A stretch of 64,000 nucleotides of DNA from Lewinella sp. 4G2. GTDB taxonomy: Bacteria > Bacteroidota > Bacteroidia > Chitinophagales > Saprospiraceae. The stretch spans positions 3,348,001-3,412,000 of the forward strand of contig NZ_LVWJ02000014.1 of the NCBI RefSeq assembly GCF_001625015.1, in the 5' to 3' direction. The position numbers were made by a program, and so were the translations under genes. The notes under the pieces were generated by a model. It saw nothing but the letters and a program-made list of their open reading frames with translations, did not search any database and was not told where the DNA came from. The first letter of the stretch is position 1, and every line of letters begins with the position of its first letter. This document shows, piece after piece, positions 57,779-64,000 of this stretch.

Positions 57779-58306
57779 ATGCGCACCGTAAGAGCCATTG
57801 AATCCCTCGTTGCCTTCGTTGGTAAGGCGGCCGGGTACCTCAATCTCATGCTGATTGCCGTTATCGTAATTGACGTAGGCCTACGCACCATCTTTTCCCT
57901 GACGGGGGCCTGGGTGATAGAATTGGAGTGGCACCTATTCGCCGTCATCTTCATGCTCGGCATTCCCTACGCCATGCAGCACGACCGCCACGTGCGGGTC
58001 GATCTTTTTTACGAGAAGTTCACCCATAAGGATCGCCGCGTGGTAAATCTCGTGGGCACCCTCATTTTCTTACTTCCCTGGGCCGCCGTCCTTCTACTGA
58101 CCGGCTGGCACTACGCGGCAGAGGCATGGGCTTCCGCTGAGGGTAGCCCGAACCCGAATGGTATACCTTACTTCTTTCCCATCAAGGCGATGATTCCCTT
58201 TGCCGCCGGTCTGCTATTGCTGCAAGCGATGGCCACCGGAGGCAAGGTGTACCTCGAGCCCGAGCCAGGTGCCAACCCCGAACACGAGCCTTCGCAACTC
58301 GACTGA
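57779..58306 (+). CDS. dctQ: TRAP transporter small permease (DctQ)
   Basis: Inner-membrane protein of 175 residues with four helices, the small permease of a tripartite ATP-independent periplasmic transporter. Seen: AGYLNLMLIAVIVIDVGLRTIF, GAWVIELEWHLFAVIFMLGIPYAMQHDRHVRVDLFYEKF (the typical WxxE...R-x-HVRVD region), VNLVGTLIFLLPWAAVLLLTGWHYAAEAW and IKAMIPFAAGLLLLQAMA. Large permease gene starts 34 bp downstream. No DctP binding-protein gene adjoins. Confidence 0.9.
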   Translation: MRTVRAIESLVAFVGKAAGYLNLMLIAVIVIDVGLRTIFSLTGAWVIELEWHLFAVIFMLGIPYAMQHDRHVRVDLFYEKFTHKDRRVVNLVGTLIFLLPWAAVLLLTGWHYAAEAWASAEGSPNPNGIPYFFPIKAMIPFAAGLLLLQAMATGGKVYLEPEPGANPEHEPSQLD

Positions 58307-58328
58307 CGAACATCAGACCGGGCGACCG

Positions 58329-58336
58329 TACCTTGC
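58329..58336 (+). promoter_or_regulatory. TACCTTGC box before dctM
   Basis: TACCTTGC four bases before the ATG at 58341; similar in place and sequence to the box at 56861-56869. It may be an internal promoter or chance. Confidence 0.3.
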
Positions 58337-58340
58337 TGCT

Positions 58341-59630
58341 ATGCTTCCCGTCTTGGCCTTGATCCTGTTTGCCAGCATCTTTTTGCTGGTGCTGTACGGT
58401 TACCCCGTTGCCTTTACCCTTGGTGGCCTCAGCCTGATCTACGCACTTTGCTTTCTCGACGTATCCGTCCTGACCCTATTGCCTAACCGGGTAATGGGCG
58501 TGATGGAAAACAGTGTCCTCCTGGCCGTTCCCCTTTTCATCTTCATGGGCATCATGCTGGAGCGCTCCGGCCTCGCCGAAAGGATGCTCCGGACGATGGC
58601 CGATCTCTTTGGCCGCGTGCGCGGGGGGATGGCCGTGTCGGTGATTATCGTCGGGGCCTTGCTGGCGGCTTCTACCGGCATTGTGGGGGCGACGGTGGTG
58701 ACGATGGGGCTCATCAGCCTCCCACCCATGTTGAAGAAAGGGTACGAACCAAGTATTGCCACTGGAGTGATCGCTGCTTCAGGAACGCTGGGGCAGATCA
58801 TTCCACCTTCGGTAGTCCTGGTGCTACTGGGTAGTGTACTCGGCGTCTCGGTGGGGAAGTTGTTCGCTGCGGCCCTCGTGCCCAGCGCCCTGTTGGTAGG
58901 CGCTTACATTCTTTATGTGTTACTACTGGGCATCTTCAAACCAACGGCCCTTCCGCCGGGGGAACGCCAGGTGGAACCCTGGGACGCTACCTTCTTTAAG
59001 CGATTGTTCGGTTCTCTAGTGCTGCCATTGATATTAATTGTAGCCGTTCTGGGAAGTATCCTGGCCGGATGGGCTTCCCCCACCGAAGCGGCCGCCATCG
59101 GTGCGGCTGGTGCCATGCTGCTTACCCTCAGCCAGCGTAAACTAACCTGGGATACCACTAAGCTGGTGTGTCGTGAGACCACTCACCTGACTTCGATGGT
59201 GTTTATGATCTTGCTGGGTGCCACTACGTTCAGCCTGGTCTTCCGGGAGTTGGGAGGGGACTCCTTTCTGGTGCACCTCATCGAACGGAGCGACTTGACG
59301 GAATATCAGTTCCTGGCACTGGTGATGGTCGTTGTGTTCATCGCCGGTTTCTTTATTGACTTCATCGAAATCGTCTTCATCATCGTCCCGGTCGTGACGC
59401 CGCTTTTCGTAGGGTATGGTACCGATCTGATTTGGTTAGGTGTGCTTCTGGGCATCAACCTACAGACGAGTTTCCTGTCGCCACCGTTCGGATTCGCCCT
59501 GTTCTACCTGAAGGGGGTGGCGCCGCCGGAAGTCAAGACTGTACATCTGTATCGGGGGATACTGCCGTTCCTGTTGATCCAGGTAGTGTTGATTGCCCTT
59601 GTTGTCCTTTTTCCGGAGTGGATTCTATAA
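58341..59630 (+). CDS. dctM: TRAP transporter large permease (DctM)
   Basis: Inner-membrane protein of 429 residues, the large permease of the TRAP transporter, with about 12 helices. Typical strings: LPNRVMGVMENSVLLAVPLFIFMGIMLERSGLAERML, VGATVVTMGLISLPPMLKKGYEPSIATGVIAASGTLGQIIPPSVVLVLLG and the end VTPLFVGYGTDLIWLGVLLGINLQTSFLSPPFGFALFYLKGVAPPEV. ATG at 58341 is chosen for the proper first helix; the frame runs open upstream inside dctQ. Substrates of TRAP systems are usually carboxylates or sialic acids; the missing DctP leaves the substrate open. Confidence 0.93.
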   Translation: MLPVLALILFASIFLLVLYGYPVAFTLGGLSLIYALCFLDVSVLTLLPNRVMGVMENSVLLAVPLFIFMGIMLERSGLAERMLRTMADLFGRVRGGMAVSVIIVGALLAASTGIVGATVVTMGLISLPPMLKKGYEPSIATGVIAASGTLGQIIPPSVVLVLLGSVLGVSVGKLFAAALVPSALLVGAYILYVLLLGIFKPTALPPGERQVEPWDATFFKRLFGSLVLPLILIVAVLGSILAGWASPTEAAAIGAAGAMLLTLSQRKLTWDTTKLVCRETTHLTSMVFMILLGATTFSLVFRELGGDSFLVHLIERSDLTEYQFLALVMVVVFIAGFFIDFIEIVFIIVPVVTPLFVGYGTDLIWLGVLLGINLQTSFLSPPFGFALFYLKGVAPPEVKTVHLYRGILPFLLIQVVLIALVVLFPEWIL

Positions 59631-59694
59631 GCAGTTTTCGGGGAACATTTTGAACTTAACTCATTCCCCGTACTACCAGACTTAGCCAAAAACC

Positions 59695-59723
59695 TTTGGC
59701 TTTCCAACAAATTCCTATCTTTC
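59695..59723 (+). promoter_or_regulatory. Candidate Bacteroidota-type promoter
   Basis: TTTG at 59695-59698, 17 bp, TATCTTTC at 59716-59723 (consensus TAnnTTTG), about 115 bp before the ATG of the PorE-like gene. Confidence 0.5.
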
Positions 59724-59838
59724 GCCTACCAAATTCACGTTTAGCCTTTCAACTGACCTTCCAGCCGTTCCAACTCGGCTCCATTATATAGTATCCCCGC
59801 TCTCCGGAGCACCTTTTTAGCTTAAACTGATTCCAAAA

Positions 59839-62217
59839 ATGAAAAACCTATTCTCCAGCTTGCTGCTGCTAGCCCTGCTAGTGATGGCACTACCGGTAAG
59901 CGCGCAGTTCCGCCGCGACCGCAACACGGCCAACAAAGAGTACGAGCTCAAGGCGTACAACCTGGCCATCGAAAACTACAAGAAGGCCCTGACTCGCCGC
60001 CCGGATGACCTCGAGTCCCTCAGCCGGATCGCCGATTCTTACCGGATGCTCAACCAAATGCAGGCTGCGCATACCAATTACCAGAAAGCGGTACTGCAGA
60101 AGAAAGTAAGCGCGGAGACCATCCTGGAACACGCGCACGTCCTCAAGGCGCTGGGCCGTTACGACGAGGCCAAACAGTTTTACCTGCTGTACGCCCGGGA
60201 CCACGACGTGGTCAAAGGAAATCACTTCGCCCAGAGCTGCGACTTCGCCAAGGCCCAAACGGGAGTCAGTGCCGGCTTCACCGCCACCTCGGTAATGAGC
60301 AATTCACCGTCCAGTGACTTTGGACCGAGCCTGCCTTCATCCCAACAATTGGTCTTCAACTCCGCACGGACTTTGAGTGGCCAATCCTTTACGGGTCAAG
60401 CTAGTAATGCACCCTACGTTGCTGCCATCGGCCCGGCCGGCAACATCGGCCAGGCCCTTACGCTGGAGACTGGCTACCGTCCGAGCGCCGGGAACGTTGG
60501 CCCGGTCAGCTATACTCCGGACGGCCGTCAGGTAATCTTCACCCAGAACAACTTCACTGCGGGGACGCGGATGATTCCCGAAGCCGGCATCACGATGGCG
60601 CTCTACATCGCCGACGTGAACGAACGCGGTGAATGGCTCAACGTACAGCCGCTGCCCTTTAACGGCACCACCTACAACTCCGGATACGGTACGTTCTCTG
60701 CTGACGGTAATACGATCTACTTTAGCAGCGACCGGCCCGAAGGCTACGGTGGCTACGACATCTACCGTTCCGAACGCTCAGGTGGCACCTGGTCCAGCGT
60801 TCCCGAGAACTTGGGCACCACCGTTAACTCCGTTGGCCACGAGATCACCCCCTTTTACGATGGAAAATCGTTGTACTTCTCCAGTAACCATCATCAGGGA
60901 TTAGGCGCTTACGATGTGTTTCGCGCGGAGATGTCCGGCAAGCAGCCCATTACCCTTTACCACATGGGGGAGGGGATCAACTCTACCCGCGACGATATTG
61001 GCTTCATCACGGATCCCATCACTTCCGTAGGGTACGTTTCTTCTAACCGCATCGGCGGAATGGGGATGGAGGATATTTACAAGATCACCACTGGCGAAGC
61101 TCCCGCAAACCCAGTTACCGGTACTGGAAGCACTACTTTTCCGACTACCACCGTCCCCGGACAGGTTGATCCTAATACTACGACCACCGTTCCGGGTAGG
61201 GTAACGACCACTCCGGGTACCACGACTACTCCGGGTACTACGACGGCTCCCACTAGCGGACGCGACACAACTACGCCCGTTCCTGGTGGCCCAACGCCTC
61301 CCGGAACCTACCGTGGTTTGGTAACCAACGCTCAAACTGGCTATCCTATTCCCATGGCTAACATCCGGGTCACGCAACGCCCCACGGGTGCTTCCCTCAC
61401 GATGTTTACCAACGTCGACGGCGAGTATATCATTGAGCTCAAGCCTGGCATTCCTTACGATATCAGCATCGATGCGGAAAACTTCCTCGGAGTTAAATTC
61501 CCCGTTACGAACACCACTGGTGACCGCAACATCCTCGGCAACACCACGCTGCTACCTTCCGCCAGCGGACCGGCCACTACCACCACAACGCCGCCCCGGA
61601 CGACTACCACGGCTCCTACGACCACGACTACGACTTCTACGACGACTTACCCAACCACGACTACGTCAACCTCCAACATCACTGGTTACAGTGTACAGAT
61701 TGCGAGCTTACGGTCCACTCCGGATCTTGGTAAATTTTCCAACGTGAGTTCAGTGGGCAACGTCTATTCCGTAGATACGGGCTCCAGCTACAAAGTTAGA
61801 ATGGGTGTATTCGCTACGCGTGCTGAGGCAGATGCCGCCGCCGCCCGCGCAAAAGCCGCTGGCTACAACGGAGCCTTCGTGGTAGCTGATACTGGCGTTT
61901 CCTCCGGTACTACGCGCAGCACTTCCACTGCTTCTACCTACACGCCCTCGACAACCACAACTACCGCGCCAGTCTCTACTGGTCGTTACAAAGTACAGTT
62001 GGGCGCGTATGGCCAACCGCAAAACTTTGATCGTTCCAAAGCTTCCCAGCTTGGTGCGCTCGAAACGCGCAACCGCGGCAACATAACCCTGTTCCTGATC
62101 GGCGGTCTGAATAGCATCGGTGAAGCCAACACCATGAAGGCCCGCGCCCGCTCCATGGGTTACGATGGTGCTTTCGTTCTCGAAGAGGTAAACGGACAGC
62201 TTGTAAAACTGCAGTAG
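59839..62217 (+). CDS. PorE-like protein with TPR, propeller, CarboxypepD-like and two SPOR domains
   Basis: Exported 792-residue protein (signal NLFSSLLLLALLVMALPVSA). Order: TPR helices (residues 25-130, NKEYELKAYNLAIENYKKALTRRPDDLESLSRIADSYRML), a WD40/PD40 propeller (150-410, VNSVGHEITPFYDGKSLYFSSNHHQGLGAYDVFRAE), a Thr/Pro linker, a carboxypeptidase-regulatory-like domain (490-580, YRGLVTNAQTGYPIPMANIRVTQRP), a second Thr-rich linker, then two SPOR domains (about 615-680, GYSVQIASL..., and 715-790, GRYKVQLGAY...). PorE of the T9SS has the same first parts but an OmpA-like end. SPOR domains bind bare glycan strands, so this may anchor to peptidoglycan by another route. Confidence 0.88.
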   Translation: MKNLFSSLLLLALLVMALPVSAQFRRDRNTANKEYELKAYNLAIENYKKALTRRPDDLESLSRIADSYRMLNQMQAAHTNYQKAVLQKKVSAETILEHAHVLKALGRYDEAKQFYLLYARDHDVVKGNHFAQSCDFAKAQTGVSAGFTATSVMSNSPSSDFGPSLPSSQQLVFNSARTLSGQSFTGQASNAPYVAAIGPAGNIGQALTLETGYRPSAGNVGPVSYTPDGRQVIFTQNNFTAGTRMIPEAGITMALYIADVNERGEWLNVQPLPFNGTTYNSGYGTFSADGNTIYFSSDRPEGYGGYDIYRSERSGGTWSSVPENLGTTVNSVGHEITPFYDGKSLYFSSNHHQGLGAYDVFRAEMSGKQPITLYHMGEGINSTRDDIGFITDPITSVGYVSSNRIGGMGMEDIYKITTGEAPANPVTGTGSTTFPTTTVPGQVDPNTTTTVPGRVTTTPGTTTTPGTTTAPTSGRDTTTPVPGGPTPPGTYRGLVTNAQTGYPIPMANIRVTQRPTGASLTMFTNVDGEYIIELKPGIPYDISIDAENFLGVKFPVTNTTGDRNILGNTTLLPSASGPATTTTTPPRTTTTAPTTTTTTSTTTYPTTTTSTSNITGYSVQIASLRSTPDLGKFSNVSSVGNVYSVDTGSSYKVRMGVFATRAEADAAAARAKAAGYNGAFVVADTGVSSGTTRSTSTASTYTPSTTTTTAPVSTGRYKVQLGAYGQPQNFDRSKASQLGALETRNRGNITLFLIGGLNSIGEANTMKARARSMGYDGAFVLEEVNGQLVKLQ

Positions 62218-62257
62218 AACTCAAGTACAGATCCAAAGCAACCAACCGGTTGTGTTG

Positions 62258-62298
62258 AAAGCCAGCTCATCGCCATCGCGCCGTGAGCTGGCTTTTTC
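62258..62298 (+). terminator. Rho-independent terminator
   Basis: Stem AGCCAGCTCA / TGAGCTGGCT around a 14-base loop, then TTTTT. It lies 40 bp after the stop of the PorE-like gene. Confidence 0.85.
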
Positions 62299-62432
62299 GT
62301 TACTTACAAGCAGCGAAAGCTGCACTTCCCGGTAAATGGGATTCAGTGGTATTAGAACTACTTACAATTTTTAAGCTCCTACTGCACAGGTCCGTCCAAG
62401 CACAAGCTGCTCCCTCAGAAATTGTAATTTCC

Positions 62433-62468
62433 ATCGTCCAAAATCTAAAGTCCAACATCTAACGTCTC
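62433..62468 (+). repeat. Type F short-period tandem repeat before a gene start
   Basis: CGTCCAAAATCTAAAGTCC and related units ending seven bases before the ATG of the dehydratase gene. Confidence 0.7.
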
Positions 62469-62475
62469 TAAAAAA

Positions 62476-63444
62476 ATGATTGAACTCCGCCCCCTAACCC
62501 AACCACCCAACCAGGCAGACCTACTACTCACCCACGAAGCCATCCAACCGTTCATTCACCGCACCCCGATTATGCGTTGCGAAAGCCTGGACGAGATGGC
62601 TGGTTGTCACCTACACTTTAAGTGCGAAAACTTTCAGAAAATTGGCGCCTTTAAGATGCGGGGAGCAGCAAGTGCAGCATTGCGGTTTGGCCCGGAGGAA
62701 ATCAAGGCGGGGTTGGCCACTCATAGTTCGGGGAACCACGCCCAGGCCGTCGCTCGGGCAGCCCGTACGCTCGGTGTGCCAGCCTATATCGTAATGCCAC
62801 ACGATGCGCCAAAGGTCAAGATCGCAGCGGTCCAGGGCTATGGAGCGCAGATCTCTTTTTGCAACAACACCCCGGAGGAACGTCAGGCTGCATTGAACGA
62901 CGTAGTTGCGGCAACGGGGGCCGCCTTTATTCACCCATTCAATGACTTCGGCGTAGTCGCCGGGCAGGCAACCGCGGGCATCGAGTTGATCCGTGATACC
63001 AAAACCACGCTGGATTACATCCTGGCACCCGTCGGTGGTGGCGGATTACTCGCCGGTACCGCCCTTGCCGCCCGATACTTTAGCTTGCAAGCCACCGTCT
63101 GGGGCGCCGAGCCGGAAAACGTCGATGACGCACACCGTTCCCTTCAGACGGGGCGGATCGAAGCAAACGTAGATAACCGGACCGTAGCGGATGGGCTTCG
63201 CACTAACCTCGGCGAGCGCACCTTCCAGATCATCCAAAAACGAGTGCCGAAGATCTTACTGGTCTCCGAGCAAGAGATCATCGAAGCAACCCGACTCATC
63301 TGGGAGAGAATGAAGATCATTATTGAACCCAGCTGTGCCGTCCCTTTCGCCGCAGTCCTCCGCTACCGGGAGGCTTTTGCAAATAAACATGTAGGAATCA
63401 TTCTAACGGGCGGAAACGTGGACGTTACGGCGCTTCCTTTTTAA
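62476..63444 (+). CDS. PLP-dependent threonine/serine dehydratase or serine racemase
   Basis: Cytoplasmic fold-type II PLP enzyme of 322 residues. The PLP Lys is in FQKIGAFKMRGAASAAL (residue about 59), with SSGNHAQAVARAARTLG for the substrate carboxylate and GGGGLLAGTALAA for the PLP phosphate. The C-terminal part (IIEPSCAVPFAAVLRY, GIILTGGNVDVTALPF) is usual for the short form without an ACT domain. This fits catabolic threonine dehydratase (threonine to 2-oxobutanoate) or serine racemase/dehydratase; the sequence alone does not decide. It stands alone with a type F array just before the start. Confidence 0.9.
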   Translation: MIELRPLTQPPNQADLLLTHEAIQPFIHRTPIMRCESLDEMAGCHLHFKCENFQKIGAFKMRGAASAALRFGPEEIKAGLATHSSGNHAQAVARAARTLGVPAYIVMPHDAPKVKIAAVQGYGAQISFCNNTPEERQAALNDVVAATGAAFIHPFNDFGVVAGQATAGIELIRDTKTTLDYILAPVGGGGLLAGTALAARYFSLQATVWGAEPENVDDAHRSLQTGRIEANVDNRTVADGLRTNLGERTFQIIQKRVPKILLVSEQEIIEATRLIWERMKIIIEPSCAVPFAAVLRYREAFANKHVGIILTGGNVDVTALPF

Positions 63445-63476
63445 GCCAAACCTATCAATTTCCTGCGGGGCCGCGC

Positions 63477-63484
63477 TACCTTGC
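63477..63484 (+). promoter_or_regulatory. TACCTTGC box before the TIR-like gene
   Basis: TACCTTGC four bases before the ATG at 63489; matches the boxes at 56861 and 58329 in sequence and distance. Confidence 0.35.
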
Positions 63485-63488
63485 GCGC

Positions 63489-64000
63489 ATGTTGAGTATC
63501 TCCCTCGCTTATTCCATCGAAGACCAACCCGCGGCCCAGCAAATTGCGGATGACCTGGAAGGTTTCGTCACCATAAATCACTTCGGCGTCGAGACCACCA
63601 CCGGCGGCGCGCTGATGGCTGGTATGTTGGACGCCGAGTCCGGGCCACTCATCGTACTCCTCAGCGATCATTTTCTGCGCAACGCTAACTGTTTGTTCGG
63701 CGCGTCATCCTTTCTAATCGGTCGGCGGGACACCCTCCTGGTTTCTTTGAAAACCCGGACGTACGATGAAGACTTGCAGGAAATTGTCGTCGTACAAACC
63801 GATCTGTCGGATGATGAGCAACGGGCTGTCTACGAGAATTACTGGAATGATTCCTTCCGGGATCTAACCGACAAGACCAAAGACCTCAACCTTAATCAAA
63901 ACAATCCTTTCCGCCGCTACCTCGACCGGGTCCGTACCATCCAGCAGGAGTTGCCCGAAATACTGAACCACCTCGCTGATTCTCCGCACACCACTCAGTC
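63489..64000 (+). CDS. TIR-like domain protein, 3' end cut by the window edge
   Basis: The frame from ATG at 63489 runs open to the end of the window, 170 codons. The start MLSISLAYSIEDQPAAQQIADDLEG, an inner loop TTTGGALMAGMLDA and GPLIVLLSDHFLRNANCLFGASSFLIGRRD follow the strand-helix order of TIR or TIR-like domains (hydrophobic strand, ISxAYSxED, then VLLSDHFLxNxxC). Residues 95-170 are charged helical linker (TDLSDDEQRAVYENYWNDSF, LDRVRTIQQELPEIL). TIR proteins can be NADases, defence sensors or scaffolds; catalytic Glu assignment is uncertain. The downstream domain is beyond the window. Confidence 0.6.
   Translation, partial: MLSISLAYSIEDQPAAQQIADDLEGFVTINHFGVETTTGGALMAGMLDAESGPLIVLLSDHFLRNANCLFGASSFLIGRRDTLLVSLKTRTYDEDLQEIVVVQTDLSDDEQRAVYENYWNDSFRDLTDKTKDLNLNQNNPFRRYLDRVRTIQQELPEILNHLADSPHTTQ

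Noticed and set aside
1-64000. Insertion sequences, prophage genes, tRNA or rRNA genes
   Set aside because: None was recognised on either strand. Small RNAs could be missed without a covariance search.

Overview
The window looks like chromosomal DNA from a marine Bacteroidota bacterium, most likely of the Saprospiria/Lewinella type. This is inferred from the gene families present: a type IX secretion C-terminal sorting domain on an FG-GAP protein, an S46 dipeptidyl-peptidase, a PorE-like propeller protein, paired DUF3857/transglutaminase proteins, 2TM and DUF6624 proteins and PorT-like barrels. Promoter-like boxes resemble the Bacteroidota TTTG / TAnnTTTG type. No tRNA, rRNA, insertion sequence, prophage or CRISPR locus was recognised. 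About 58 protein genes are supported; two run off the window edges.

Layout. 1-12 kb: end of a LytTR response regulator, then mostly secreted or hypothetical proteins (a SUKH/Sel1 fusion, a propeller lipoprotein, a T9SS-exported FG-GAP protein, SnoaL-like, TPR, YdeI-like and RibD/DHFR-like proteins) separated by dense repeats. 12.6-15.9 kb: an operon of an FGE-fold (GldK/GldJ-like) exported protein, an ECF sigma factor and a single-pass probable anti-sigma factor. 16.7-19.8 kb: cupin, GH47 alpha-mannosidase, 2TM protein. 19.8-31.5 kb: DinB, SRPBCC, GNAT, Crp/Fnr, AraC, a second ECF sigma factor, a GH140-like enzyme and an exported ADP-ribosylglycohydrolase. 31.8-40.3 kb: an alginate-use locus on the minus strand (FadR-type GntR regulator, PL6 lyase, PL17 lyase, KdgF cupin, hexuronate MFS transporter, SDR dehydrogenase), ended by a good terminator and with palindromic operator candidates upstream of the regulator. 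40.5-47.6 kb: a third ECF sigma factor, a beta-barrel, membrane and secreted proteins and a DPP11-like peptidase. 48.5-52.4 kb: two translationally coupled DUF3857/transglutaminase proteins. 52.7-56.7 kb: hslR-gpsA-yfhO. 57.8-59.6 kb: TRAP permeases QM. 59.8-64 kb: a PorE-like protein with SPOR domains, a PLP-dependent threonine/serine dehydratase, and the start of a TIR-like protein.

The most unusual content is the repeats. Family A is a 17-bp element (GCACCTGCGKCAGCGCC), with a 50-bp long form that differs by exactly 33 bp. Nineteen copies were found by eye. Six lie in frame inside genes, five of them in or near export signals and one just before a transmembrane segment. A second superfamily (types B, C, D, E, G) has one shared plan in five sequence versions: a small GC hairpin, a short spacer, then a longer hairpin that in types B, C, E and G ends in a conserved TTCGTT tail. 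It is often followed by an array of about 36-bp tandem copies of one arm. The stems differ between types but stay paired, which suggests that structure rather than sequence is kept. A third kind (F) is a short-period G-poor tandem repeat lying against gene starts or ends.

How the genes work together: in the alginate locus PL6 and PL17 would cut alginate to unsaturated uronate, KdgF would help open it to DEH, the MFS protein would import the sugar and the SDR would reduce DEH to KDG. KDG kinase, KDPG aldolase and SusC/D partners are not in the window. Other regulatory logic visible is a perfect CRP-type box beside a Crp/Fnr gene, and a promoter-like motif shared by an ECF sigma gene and a nearby SRPBCC gene. 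All functional calls are from sequence reading alone, without database searches.
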